Below are positions 5,908 to 13,900 of a DNA stretch of 21,117 bases, piece after piece; position 1 is the first letter of the stretch, and each line of letters opens with the position of its first letter. The notes beneath the pieces are model-generated. The model was not told where the DNA came from. It did no database searches and saw nothing but the letters and a program-made list of their open reading frames with translations. Both the position numbers and the translations under genes were made by a program. This DNA comes from Planctomycetota bacterium (GTDB taxonomy: Bacteria; Planctomycetota; Phycisphaerae; WQYP01). Location of the stretch: assembly GCA_021799715.1 (NCBI GenBank), contig JAJYZY010000033.1, positions 1 through 21,117 on the forward strand, given 5' to 3'.

Positions 5908-8019
5908 TTACTTCAGGCTCGCCAGAACTTCATCTTTCACATGATTGGGTACCTGGGCATAACTGTGCGGTTCCATGGTGTAATTGGCCCGGCCCTGCGT
6001 AAGCGAACGCAGAATCGTCGAATAGCCGAACATGTTAGCCAGCGGAACAGTGGCGTCAATTACCTGCGTGTTGCCGCGATTTTCCGTGTTTTCAATCATG
6101 GCACGGCGACTGGAAATATCACCCTGTACCGGCCCGGCAAATTCGATGGGCGTGGTAACCTGCAGTTTCATAATTGGTTCCAGCAGCACCGGCCCGGCCT
6201 TTTTGCAGGCGGCCTGCATGGCCAGAATACCCGCCTGTTCAAAGGCGATCTGCGATGAATCGACATCATGGTAGCTGCCGTCAAACAGCGATACCTTCAT
6301 ATTCAGCATCGGGAAGCCGCCGAGAACACCGGATTTAGCGGCCTGCCGCACGCCGTACTCCACCGACGGGATATATTCCCGCGGAATCGCTCCGCCCTTG
6401 ATATCATTCTGGAACAGCAGCGAATCTTCTGAATCATCACCTTCCACAGGAACATACGGCTCGAGTTTGATCCAGCAATCGCCATACTGGCCGCGTCCAC
6501 CGCTCTGTTTGACATGCTTACCCTGCGCTTCGGCGGCTTTGGTGATGGTTTCTTTATATGCCACCTTGGGCTTGCCTACGGTAACATCGACCTTCATATC
6601 GCGCTTGAGCTTATTGGCAATAATTTCCAGGTGCAATTCGCCCATGCCATGAATGATGGTCTGGCCCGTTTCCGGGTCAAAGTTGCTGCGGAACGTCGGG
6701 TCTTCACGCCGCAATGTGGTCAGCGCTTCGCCGAGCTTGTTTTTGTCGTTGGCGCTTTTCGGTTCAATGGACATGCTGATGACCGGTTCGGGGAATTCCA
6801 TTTTTTCCAGCAAAATCGGATGATCCGGATCGCAAATCGTATCGCCGGTCAGGCCATACTTGAAACCCACCACGCCGACGATGTCCCCGGCTTCGGCATA
6901 TTCGCGCTGAATACGGTCCGCGGCGTGCATTTCCCAGATGCGCGAGGCAATTTCTTTTTTGTCGCGCGTGGAATTGATAATGCGCGCTCCCGATGCAAGT
7001 TTGCCCGAATAAACGCGGACATAGCTTAAATCACCATGCTGATCGCTGACAATTTTGAATACAATTCCGCAGAACGGCTCGTTGATGTCCGCTTTACGAA
7101 TCAGTTCCTTGGATTTTTCACGCACATCGTGACCCACCATCGGCGGCTTGTCCAGCGGGCTGGGCAGATAGAATACCACAGCGTTAAGCAGCAATTGCAC
7201 GCCCTTGTATTTCAGGGCCGATCCACAGAGCACCGGGTTGATCTTGATCGCGCAGGTGCCTTTGCGCAGAGCCGCTTTGATTTCATCATTGCTGATGGGT
7301 TGATCCGAAAGATACTTTTCCATCAAATGGTCGTCGCATTCAGCGGCCTTTTCGATCATATAAGCGCGCGCCTGATCCGCCTTGGCTTTGAACTCGGCGG
7401 GGATGGGAATTTCACCCCAGGTGCGGCCCTTGGATTCTTCATCCCATTCATAACCCTTCATTTCCAGCAGATCAATCACACCGGCAAAATTTTCAGCCGC
7501 GCCGATGGGAATCTGAATGGGAACCGGATTGGCTCCAAGGCGGTCATGAATGGTTTTAACACAGAATTCAAAATCAGCTCCGACCTTGTCCATTTTATTG
7601 ACAAAGCAGAGCCGGGGAACGTGATACTTGGTTGCCTGCCGCCAGACCGTTTCCGATTGCGCTTCGACGCCTTCCCGCCCGTCAAACACGGCCACGGCTC
7701 CATCCAGCACGCGCAAGGAGCGTTCAACTTCAACCGTGAAGTCCACGTGTCCCGGGGTATCGATGAGATTAATGATATATTCCTCACCATCTTCTTTGCC
7801 GCTTAAGCGCCAGGGGCAGGTGGTGGCGGCGGCGGTAATGGTAATGCCGCGCTGCTGTTCTTCTTCGAGGTGATCCATCACAGCGGTGCCTTCATGCACT
7901 TCGCCGATCTTATGGGTTTTTCCGGTGTAGAACAAAATACGTTCCGAAACGGTGGTTTTGCCGGCGTCAATGTGTGCCGCAATGCCGATGTTACGATACC
8001 GCGTTAAGTCATGTGCCAT
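5908..8019 (-). CDS. fusA: Translation elongation factor G (EF-G)
   Basis: This 703-residue, full-length GTPase drives ribosome translocation. G1 is AHIDAGKTT (residues 15-23), followed by the switch I region [12 protein letters not shown]3 DTPGH and G4 NKMDK. Domain IV carries [16 protein letters not shown]. The C-terminal domain ends in [14 protein letters not shown] 8019 has GAGGAA seven to eight bases upstream. The gene stands alone, without rpsL, rpsG or tuf beside it. No mutations in conserved blocks are noticed. Several planctomycetes have more than one EF-G paralogue, so this copy could be either the main or an accessory one; the intact motifs favour the main one. Confidence 0.97.
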   Translation of the reverse strand: MAHDLTRYRNIGIAAHIDAGKTTVSERILFYTGKTHKIGEVHEGTAVMDHLEEEQQRGITITAAATTCPWRLSGKEDGEEYIINLIDTPGHVDFTVEVERSLRVLDGAVAVFDGREGVEAQSETVWRQATKYHVPRLCFVNKMDKVGADFEFCVKTIHDRLGANPVPIQIPIGAAENFAGVIDLLEMKGYEWDEESKGRTWGEIPIPAEFKAKADQARAYMIEKAAECDDHLMEKYLSDQPISNDEIKAALRKGTCAIKINPVLCGSALKYKGVQLLLNAVVFYLPSPLDKPPMVGHDVREKSKELIRKADINEPFCGIVFKIVSDQHGDLSYVRVYSGKLASGARIINSTRDKKEIASRIWEMHAADRIQREYAEAGDIVGVVGFKYGLTGDTICDPDHPILLEKMEFPEPVISMSIEPKSANDKNKLGEALTTLRREDPTFRSNFDPETGQTIIHGMGELHLEIIANKLKRDMKVDVTVGKPKVAYKETITKAAEAQGKHVKQSGGRGQYGDCWIKLEPYVPVEGDDSEDSLLFQNDIKGGAIPREYIPSVEYGVRQAAKSGVLGGFPMLNMKVSLFDGSYHDVDSSQIAFEQAGILAMQAACKKAGPVLLEPIMKLQVTTPIEFAGPVQGDISSRRAMIENTENRGNTQVIDATVPLANMFGYSTILRSLTQGRANYTMEPHSYAQVPNHVKDEVLASLK

Positions 8020-8543
8020 GATATGTTCCTCTGTTTCCTATACGATTAAAAAATCTGAAAATTCTGCATGTTTGTTTATCTATAAACGACAAGCCCGCCA
8101 GAACCGTCCTTGTCCGCCGGGCGATACAATCGCTTTGGCAGGGCGTTTCTCGCGGGCACAGATTTTGGTGGTCACACCACACCGCACCGTGCCGATGTTT
8201 CACCCATGCCGGGCGTCGCATCGGCCGCGGGGCATGGGCTTAGAAAATATCTATCAGCAGTTTCACCTTTCATTCCTCGCAAAAACTCGGCCTTATCAGC
8301 CATGGTGCCCGGCTGAACTCATGCGCCGGGAAAACTGCGTTCCAAGACCAGATAGGATACCAGTAAGCGGCTACAAAATGCAAGCAAAACTAAATATATT
8401 TCGTATCCGCGAATAATCATCAATTGTCTTCAAATCGCGGTCGCCATGAGCTTTTTTGCCATAATCCTATTCCGGCGATGATCGTCGTGCAGCGGTAATT
8501 CGGGATGAAAACGAATGCATCGGGGTTCACGCCAAACCCGATT
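8020..8543. other. Long untranslated stretch between fusA and ssrA
   Basis: About 520 bases lie between the divergent fusA and ssrA transcripts. Reading frames here (for example plus strand 7952-8416) either run antisense into fusA or lack any recognisable protein pattern or ribosome site. The stretch must hold the fusA promoter and leader, but no -35/-10 pair stands out. No tRNA or other known RNA is recognised. Confidence 0.5.
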
Positions 8544-8574
8544 TTGCGATCACACTGACTTACGCTATTATAAT
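8544..8574 (+). promoter_or_regulatory. Probable ssrA promoter
   Basis: A perfect -10 box TATAAT (8569-8574) lies 24 bases before the mature tmRNA 5' end. TTGCGA at 8544-8549 could be the -35, although the 19-bp spacing is a little long. A start near 8581 would give a 17-base leader for RNase P to remove. Confidence 0.55.
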
Positions 8575-8597
8575 TTCAAAGGTTTTGCTCTTTGAAA

Positions 8598-8977
8598 GGG
8601 GGCGAAAGGTATCGACCGGACAGTAGTGTCGATGATGGCGTGCCGACCTGCCAAGCAAGTCGTTAAACTGAGTGGCAAAAAATCAAATGCTGAGAACTTC
8701 AAGTTCCCAACAGCCGGGGGCGCAAGCCTTCGGTTGGCTGCCTAATAAAACAGGCAACCCGGTTCCCGCAGGAAGTCCGCGGCTTGCGACGAACCGACGA
8801 CCAGCGGAATGCTCAGATGGCAACGTCTATCGGCCATTTGCTAAGACCCAGGATGGGCTGGAATTTCCGGAAGTCAGACTGTCGGCGTCCGGCGATTTGA
8901 GATCAACATGCAGTCTACGCACGTAGAGGTGATCGTCAACCTGCCACGGGACGAGGGTTCGACTCCCTCCGCCTCCA
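8598..8977 (+). ncRNA. ssrA: Transfer-messenger RNA (tmRNA)
   Basis: This RNA rescues stalled ribosomes and tags the broken protein for proteolysis. The 5' end GGGGGCG pairs with 3' CGCCTCC (8970-8976) to form the tRNA-like acceptor stem with one G-U pair. The T arm is GAGGG-TTCGACT-CCCTC. A is the discriminator, and CCA is not encoded (CTT follows). The tag frame most likely resumes at GGC (8674), reads GKKSNAENF at the start and ASLRLAA at the end, and stops at tandem TAA TAA (8743-8748), giving 23 codons. Resumption at a later GCT (AENF...) is possible. The end of the frame lies in a hairpin (CAGCC...GGCTG), as helix 5 does elsewhere. It is a one-piece, non-permuted form. Confidence 0.95.
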
Positions 8978-8985
8978 CTTTTTAC

Positions 8986-9019
8986 GCCGGGACGGTTATC
9001 CAACCGCCCGGCTTTTTTT
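8986..9019 (+). terminator. Rho-independent terminator of ssrA
   Basis: The stem GCCGGG(A)CGGTT with AACCGCCCGGC has a single bulged A and is followed by seven T. It begins nine bases after the tmRNA 3' end. Confidence 0.9.
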
Positions 9020-9101
9020 AAGCCATTGGCCAATTCCCGCGCGACACGGCGTGCGGCGGACATTCAGCACCATGATTTTTACCAGCCGCGCGCAGCCTGG
9101 A

Positions 9102-10466
9102 TCAGTGGGTAAAGTACAGCGACGTCGCCACCTCGCTGGCCGTGGCCACCATGTGGGAGATGGCTTTGACTGACGCGGCATTGTACATGTTTCGCTGATA
9201 AATCCGCATGAAGTGCCGATACATGCGCTGCCGCAGCAGCATGGCGATGGCCGCCTGTTCCTGTCCGAATGGAATAACATGATGGCGCGTCACCGCCCCC
9301 ACCCGTATGATAACCACCGCATCACCGCGCGGATTAGATTTGTTTTTTATCAGCAGCGGCGGTGCCATGGAATGGGGTTTCAGGGAAAATGCTATTTTCT
9401 CAATCAACGGATTGGACAATTCACCACGCCGGGTATCGGGCCAATGTCCGCCATTATCCGCCGCCGGATCGGATGAATTATTTTCTGCCAACAGCGCAAA
9501 ATTGGCCCCATGGCGGATTTCGCTTTCCAACTTATCACAATAGGCCAGGGCTTTGCGCCGTGCGGCGGCAATCTGGGCCTTGGTCGGATCAGCCAGCGGC
9601 TCGGTATGCGTTGGATCGCTGGGATCGCGCGGCCACTGATTGATGACGCGATAGGTTATGGTGTAAAGATCCACGGATGCGTGCCGGGTATATTTGCTGA
9701 TATGCGCCTGATAATAATGCCACAGTTCGCGCCGGGTGCTGATGAGTTTGGGATACACCGTGCGATTCAGATACATGCCGATGATGGTTTGATTGCGAAT
9801 GGCTCGGAGCTTTTTATTCAGGGAACTTCCCTGTTCCCGCAAGGCGCGGTCGGCAAGCTGTTGCGATCCCATGTATTGAGCCACAATTTTAGCCTTTTTG
9901 GCGGCCACCACGGCGGCGACTTCCTTCATATCATCTTTGTTTAAAAAGCGTTTGGCCTTGGCCAGAAAAAGAATGTCATCAATTTTCACATTCAGTTCGC
10001 GGGCAATGCTCTGTTCGGCCTGCATCTGGAAATAAGATTTGGTTTTGCTGATTGCCGCGGCATTTTTTAATTCTTTGGCAATGGGGCGCAACACATCCTG
10101 CACAAATATCGGTTTGCTGTTGACGGTTCCCAACAACGCGGCAACCGCCAGATTCGTGCCCGGCGCGGGCAGTTTCGCCGCTCTGATGTTGGCGGATTGG
10201 ATGCGTGGGGGCGCGATTGTCGGATCGTTTAACATTGCCACCGGTTGCGGTTGCGTTGCCAGGGGCGCGGTTACCGCGGGGGCCGAGCGCGAAGTGGCTG
10301 GGGGGCGGGAAATTGGAACTCCCGGGCGAATAAAAGCACTGGCTGAAATAGAAGATGGTTCCCGGGATCCGTTTTGTGCACAACCGCTCAAAGGCATTAT
10401 CAGCAATGCCGCCGCGACTACCGTCGCCAGGTTAATGATTGATTTGTTCAATACTAATTTGGTCAT
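9102..10466 (-). CDS. PpiC/SurA-like peptidyl-prolyl isomerase lipoprotein
   Basis: This is a predicted membrane-anchored periplasmic chaperone or foldase. The start is ATG 10466 with GAGGA about eight bases upstream; the longer frame from 10643 is rejected because it would bury the signal peptide. A signal peptide with lipobox LSGC puts the lipidated Cys at residue 29. A Pro/Ala-rich linker follows (about 30-105). A SurA-type N-terminal helical segment begins VNSKPIFVQDVLRPI (115-129). A parvulin-like region (about 264-390) includes FALLAENNSSDPAADNGGHWPDTRRGEL and AVVIIRVG. The parvulin core is divergent, so isomerase activity is uncertain and a pure chaperone role is possible. Total length is 454 residues. 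It stands 224 bases from the upstream phosphoesterase gene. Confidence 0.78.
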   Translation of the reverse strand: MTKLVLNKSIINLATVVAAALLIMPLSGCAQNGSREPSSISASAFIRPGVPISRPPATSRSAPAVTAPLATQPQPVAMLNDPTIAPPRIQSANIRAAKLPAPGTNLAVAALLGTVNSKPIFVQDVLRPIAKELKNAAAISKTKSYFQMQAEQSIARELNVKIDDILFLAKAKRFLNKDDMKEVAAVVAAKKAKIVAQYMGSQQLADRALREQGSSLNKKLRAIRNQTIIGMYLNRTVYPKLISTRRELWHYYQAHISKYTRHASVDLYTITYRVINQWPRDPSDPTHTEPLADPTKAQIAAARRKALAYCDKLESEIRHGANFALLAENNSSDPAADNGGHWPDTRRGELSNPLIEKIAFSLKPHSMAPPLLIKNKSNPRGDAVVIIRVGAVTRHHVIPFGQEQAAIAMLLRQRMYRHFMRIYQRNMYNAASVKAISHMVATASEVATSLYFTH

Positions 10467-10690
10467 TAAAGGGTCCTCATCCGGCACAGGCCCGCTTATG
10501 TGCCGATAAACTTTTCGGCGTATCGCGGCAAAAATCAGCTCATTGCCAATCGCCGAATGCAGTATTGGAACATAAAACGCGGCGAAAACAAAACGTGCTC
10601 GAATAGAACATACGCTTTTGCGTGTCACGCCGGATAGAGACACTGTTAAAAGCCAGTGCCTTCGCGGCGAAGTTTTAGAAGTAGATAAGG

Positions 10691-11542
10691 TTATTCCACG
10701 CCGGCCAGCGGAACCAGTACTTTTACCAGGTCGGTCATGGTGTATTGGCGGTCAAGGACCAAAGGCAGCAACACGCCATGATTGTGGGAGGAATCCACAA
10801 TCAACATATTCTTGCCCAGTAATCCAAAGCCGCTCTCCTGCATCTGATGGCCGCAGATAAATACGTCCGCCCACCAGAGTCTACTAAGCGCGGCAAGGGT
10901 CTGTTCACTTTGGGACCGGCCCCAGACCATCTTATATACCGAACCGTTGCGCTGATAATCTGCATCGGTTAATGTGCGTCTTACAATACCGGCGTCAAAT
11001 GAGGCTAAATCCAGGTCGCCGGGGAGCGAATGACTTAAAAATATCCCGCTGATGGTTATGCCCGCCAGCGGCATACTGTGAACAAATTCGCGAAAAGCCG
11101 CCGATACCTCGGCAGCTCTGCTCCCGTAGAAAACACTGAAACCACGATTGAATCGGTCGGTAAGGTCGTAACCGTCCTTCATTATGGGGATGGCCTGAAT
11201 CTGAGCCAGATCATGATTGGCTAAAAGGAAATGAACCCGCCCCGGAAACTGAAAAGCCCAGTCAATGGCATCCAAGAGCATTTGAATGCTACTGTCTTCC
11301 CCGTCCGGCCCCAAGGCCCCGCCGTGGATAATCTCTTGGAGGATCACATGGCGTTCCGGGAAACGATCCAGGGCGGCAAAGGTCTTGATTTTTTCGTAAT
11401 TTCGCCAATGGTTGTGTAAGTCGCCGGCAACAACCAGTTCACCGGATGCCGGAAAATGCAGCATGTGGCCGCTGCGAAGCGAATCTTCACGATTTAGTGC
11501 CGCACCCTGGCGGAGATAATCAATGGTTTGGCGGGCGGACAT
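10691..11542 (-). CDS. PPP-like metallophosphoesterase with variant metal site
   Basis: This 283-residue cytoplasmic protein of the calcineurin superfamily has GDLHNHWRN (40-48), ANHD (108-111), LSHS (169-172) and CGHQ (230-233). The second metal motif, normally GDxVDRG in PPP-type protein phosphatases, reads LQEIIHGG (68-75), with Glu in place of the bridging Asp. I recall this LQE...HGG form from a planctomycete family, so it is probably normal for the group and not decay. ATG 11542 has AGGAA three to four bases upstream. It lies 152 bases downstream of a Ser/Thr kinase gene on the same strand, which makes a kinase/phosphatase pairing conceivable but unproven. Confidence 0.75.
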   Translation of the reverse strand: MSARQTIDYLRQGAALNREDSLRSGHMLHFPASGELVVAGDLHNHWRNYEKIKTFAALDRFPERHVILQEIIHGGALGPDGEDSSIQMLLDAIDWAFQFPGRVHFLLANHDLAQIQAIPIMKDGYDLTDRFNRGFSVFYGSRAAEVSAAFREFVHSMPLAGITISGIFLSHSLPGDLDLASFDAGIVRRTLTDADYQRNGSVYKMVWGRSQSEQTLAALSRLWWADVFICGHQMQESGFGLLGKNMLIVDSSHNHGVLLPLVLDRQYTMTDLVKVLVPLAGVE

Positions 11543-11694
11543 AAGTTCCTTTAATTTCTTCAGTTATCGCGCCATATCAGGCGTTACATCCGTCTGGCAT
11601 ACGCCCTAAAAACGTGCCATTTTCCTATGCATCGGCCAAATCAGGGTCAATAATTGAATCCAAAAGGGCGGATAACATAGTTTAACGAAAGGCT

Positions 11695-12621
11695 TCACGA
11701 TACCGTATCAGCATCCGCAGCCGATGTGGTACCTCCGGGGGTGCCGTCTGCGGCTTCCATTATCTGGCTGTCGCGCGCGGCGTTGGCGCGTTGCAGATAA
11801 ACCGCTGAACTGACACTTAATACCAACTGCAATCGGGCATGGACTTCTTCCATGCTCGGCGGCCGATCCGACGGACGATTTTCAACGCACTCCAGTATCA
11901 GCCGGGATAATTGCGCTGGAATGCGCGGATTGATTTCATGCGGCGGAACAAGCGTGCGCGAATCAACCCCACTGGCACCGGCCTTCTTTTTTGGGATAAC
12001 CGTCGGCACATGCCGATCGGTAACGCACCAGTAAAGACTGGCTCCAAAATTAAAAATATCGGTTGCGGGCGTCAAGGGTCCGAGGGCAACCTGCTCCGGG
12101 GCAATGTAATCAGGCGTTCCCTGAATTCGGCTTTTGACTGTGCCAATGGCGCAGCTTTGGCCGAAATCGATGATTTTGCAATCATTATTCTGGTTAATCA
12201 TGATATTGTTGGGCTTGATATCGGCATGAACGTAGCCCATTTTGTGCATTGCGGAAAGCCCCTCGGCCACCCGGCAGGATATTTCAAGCAGGGATTTCAA
12301 ACTTGCGGGTCGCTCAGTATCCAATGACACGCCATCAAACAGATCCATCAGCAGATGCAATTCGGTCGTGGAGAGAAATTTGCGCCGTCTGATCAGGCGA
12401 TGGCTTTTTCGCAGAACCGGATGGGTAAAATGGCTGCTGATGGCATATTCCTGCTCGGCTTGTTCAAGAAAGCGATCATCTTCCGGACTTCGCCGAAGTA
12501 CCCGTTTCAGCGCGTAAACCTGCCGCGTGCGAATTTCACAAACCGCATAAATCGTGCTTCTGGCCCCATACCCCAAACAGGAAAGCACTTCAAAATCAGG
12601 AATATCGGGTAGAACTTCCAT
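11695..12621 (-). CDS. Hanks-type Ser/Thr protein kinase, soluble, non-RD
   Basis: This is a eukaryotic-like protein kinase of 308 residues with a complete catalytic core, numbered from ATG 12621: glycine loop GYGARS (17-22), ATP lysine ALKR (K39), alpha-C Glu near 58, catalytic HADIKPNN (132-139; D134, N139), DFG (152-154), GTPDYIAPE (168-176) and the helix-F Asp near 188. The Arg of HRD is Ala, so it is a non-RD kinase and probably does not depend on activation-loop phosphorylation. Unlike PknB-type kinases it has no transmembrane helix or sensor domain; only a ~40-residue Ala/Thr/Asp-rich tail follows the core. A TTG start at 12633 would add four residues. Neither start has a good ribosome site. 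Confidence 0.92.
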   Translation of the reverse strand: MEVLPDIPDFEVLSCLGYGARSTIYAVCEIRTRQVYALKRVLRRSPEDDRFLEQAEQEYAISSHFTHPVLRKSHRLIRRRKFLSTTELHLLMDLFDGVSLDTERPASLKSLLEISCRVAEGLSAMHKMGYVHADIKPNNIMINQNNDCKIIDFGQSCAIGTVKSRIQGTPDYIAPEQVALGPLTPATDIFNFGASLYWCVTDRHVPTVIPKKKAGASGVDSRTLVPPHEINPRIPAQLSRLILECVENRPSDRPPSMEEVHARLQLVLSVSSAVYLQRANAARDSQIMEAADGTPGGTTSAADADTVS

Positions 12622-12736
12622 TACCCAAATCAAGCCTTTTTACAGAGTTCCTTCGTACCGCCTGGCTGACAGCGTTCGCATTTGGCCGCGACAGTGTTTC
12701 AGAACTGTCTACCGCCACCCCGTTGAACGAGTGGGT

Positions 12737-12766
12737 ATAATATGCGTTTTTGCCGCCATGTGCCAG
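12737..12766 (-). promoter_or_regulatory. Candidate promoter for the kinase gene
   Basis: On the minus strand, CTGGCA (12766-12761, four of six) and TATTAT (12742-12737, five of six) are spaced 18 bp. The implied leader before the kinase ATG is about 110 bases. This is a weak call. Confidence 0.3.
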
Positions 12767-12797
12767 CCTGCCGTGATATGAGCGGGATTGCAATGGT

Positions 12798-13514
12798 TCA
12801 ATTCCGAAGGAGGTGATGAAATTCACGGGAAAAGGCGCGTTCACGCGCGGTGGCTTGACCATGAATTTCCCATTGCATTTTGACGCAGGAATTTGGAATG
12901 TTTAATTGCCGCTCCAAAGCCCGAACCAGGGATATTGTGGAGCGTATCTGGCTGGCGGAGTATTGCTTGCGGTTGATATCACCGACGATACAGACACCCA
13001 CGGCATTGGCATAACCGGAATAATGATGGGGAGTTAAATAAGGCCAGGAAAAATAAGGTGCTGAGGATAATTGTTCCTGCCAGGCCAAGCCTCGTTGCAC
13101 ATATCCATCGGGGTTGCCAATTCCGTTTCGCGCGTTGTCCACCACAAAATGAAAATTCGCACCCTGCGTCAGGTTGCCCGCGTTTTGGGGCTTAATTAAT
13201 CCTCCTACATCTTTGCCCTCCGAGAGATCGGCTGAATTGCCGGACAAACCCCCGGATTGATAGACAATAATATAGTTCCAGCGGCCTTTCCGCAACGGGG
13301 AGGACGCATGGATGACGGAATTCCAATTTTGTGTGTTGTTTGTAAGATTCATCATGTATGGGCCGGCACTGGTAATCGGTTGACCTTCTAAAAGCAGCAG
13401 CAGGCCGGCCGTAAGAGCCAGCGTCGCAACCAGTGACGATAGAACCGTGAATACCCGGCGATGATTCACCGCCGTATGAGCCTTTCGGGAAGAAGTTTTC
13501 GAGTTTGAACTCAT
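12798..13514 (-). CDS. PGRP/N-acetylmuramoyl-alanine amidase-fold protein, membrane-anchored, zinc ligands lost
   Basis: This 238-residue protein has one N-terminal transmembrane anchor (about 21-42) and an extracytoplasmic amidase_2/PGRP-like domain. Recognisable blocks are RWNYIIVYQSGG (79-89), ANFHFVVDNARNGIG (119-133), AVGVCIVGDINRKQYSASQ (171-189) and EIHGQA (216-221). In active amidases the first block reads IVIHHS and supplies a zinc His; here it is VYQS. The third ligand in the usual CPG block is also absent (ATARERAF). Only His218 remains. It is therefore probably a binding protein or an enzyme with altered chemistry. ATG 13514 is chosen over an in-frame GTG seven codons upstream. 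Neither has a clear ribosome site. Confidence 0.72.
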   Translation of the reverse strand: MSSNSKTSSRKAHTAVNHRRVFTVLSSLVATLALTAGLLLLLEGQPITSAGPYMMNLTNNTQNWNSVIHASSPLRKGRWNYIIVYQSGGLSGNSADLSEGKDVGGLIKPQNAGNLTQGANFHFVVDNARNGIGNPDGYVQRGLAWQEQLSSAPYFSWPYLTPHHYSGYANAVGVCIVGDINRKQYSASQIRSTISLVRALERQLNIPNSCVKMQWEIHGQATARERAFSREFHHLLRN

Positions 13515-13535
13515 ATTTACACTACAACCAATCAC

Positions 13536-13739
13536 CTGATTGTCTATCGGCCCATAATTCAGTGAAACTTGAAAAATAAAACAAATTTCATGTTCGCTAT
13601 AAGATTACAGTTTATTGTCGGAAATGCAATCAAACGCCGATATAAAGCGCGGTGAAGGTACCGCCACCGTCGCACGGTCGATGGATTATGGTTGCCGACA
13701 GTCATGCCTTTGGCATGTTGACGGGCTATAATAAATTGA
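13536..13739. other. Divergent intergenic stretch
   Basis: No gene is seen here. It separates the minus-strand PGRP-like gene from the plus-strand 13901 gene. A perfect small hairpin CATGCC-TTT-GGCATG lies at 13703-13717. A TATAAT at 13727-13732 follows a TTGACG only 3 bp away, so they cannot form one promoter together. Confidence 0.4.
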
Positions 13740-13768
13740 TTGACGGTACTTTTTGCCGGCGATACACT
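13740..13768 (+). promoter_or_regulatory. Promoter for the 13901 membrane-protein gene, with overlapping palindrome
   Basis: TTGACG (13740-13745) and TACACT (13763-13768) are separated by 17 bp. The perfect palindrome ACTCGCGAGT (13766-13775) overlaps the end of the -10 box and the expected start site, where a repressor could bind. The promoter is reasonably supported; the operator is speculative. Confidence 0.55.
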
Positions 13769-13787
13769 CGCGAGTATGCTCGTCACC

Positions 13788-13835
13788 GGGCAATTTGGGC
13801 AAAAAAGCCCATGTTCAGCTTCAACCCAATTGCCC
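13788..13835 (+). promoter_or_regulatory. Structured leader of the 13901 gene
   Basis: GGGCAATTTGGG (13788-13799) can pair with CCCAATTGCCC (13825-13835) with one bulge. A competing inner hairpin GGGC-AAAAAA-GCCC (13797-13810) uses some of the same bases. The two folds are mutually exclusive in part. No known riboswitch is recognised. Confidence 0.35.
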
Positions 13836-13900
13836 TTCGGGTGTCCTGCGAAGACGTACTTGCAATATTACAATCCGCGTTTTTATAGGAGTTCGACGCC

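Noticed and set aside
7036..7806. 256-codon open frame on the plus strand
   Set aside because: It lies fully antisense to the conserved fusA gene and shows no family pattern of its own.
7952..8416. 154-codon plus-strand frame in the fusA-ssrA gap
   Set aside because: It starts inside fusA on the opposite strand, has no ribosome site, and its residues show no recognisable fold or bias.
8672..8926. 84-codon frame within the tmRNA
   Set aside because: The sequence is fully accounted for by ssrA; only the short tag frame is expected to be translated.
10467..10643. Extended N-terminus of the PpiC-like lipoprotein (59 extra residues)
   Set aside because: It would place the signal peptide and lipobox internally. 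ATG 10466 has a good ribosome site and gives a standard lipoprotein start.
10667..10680. Hairpin CTTCGC-G-GCGAAG as a terminator for the phosphoesterase gene
   Set aside because: It has no T run on the minus strand and a minimal loop, so there is not enough to call it.
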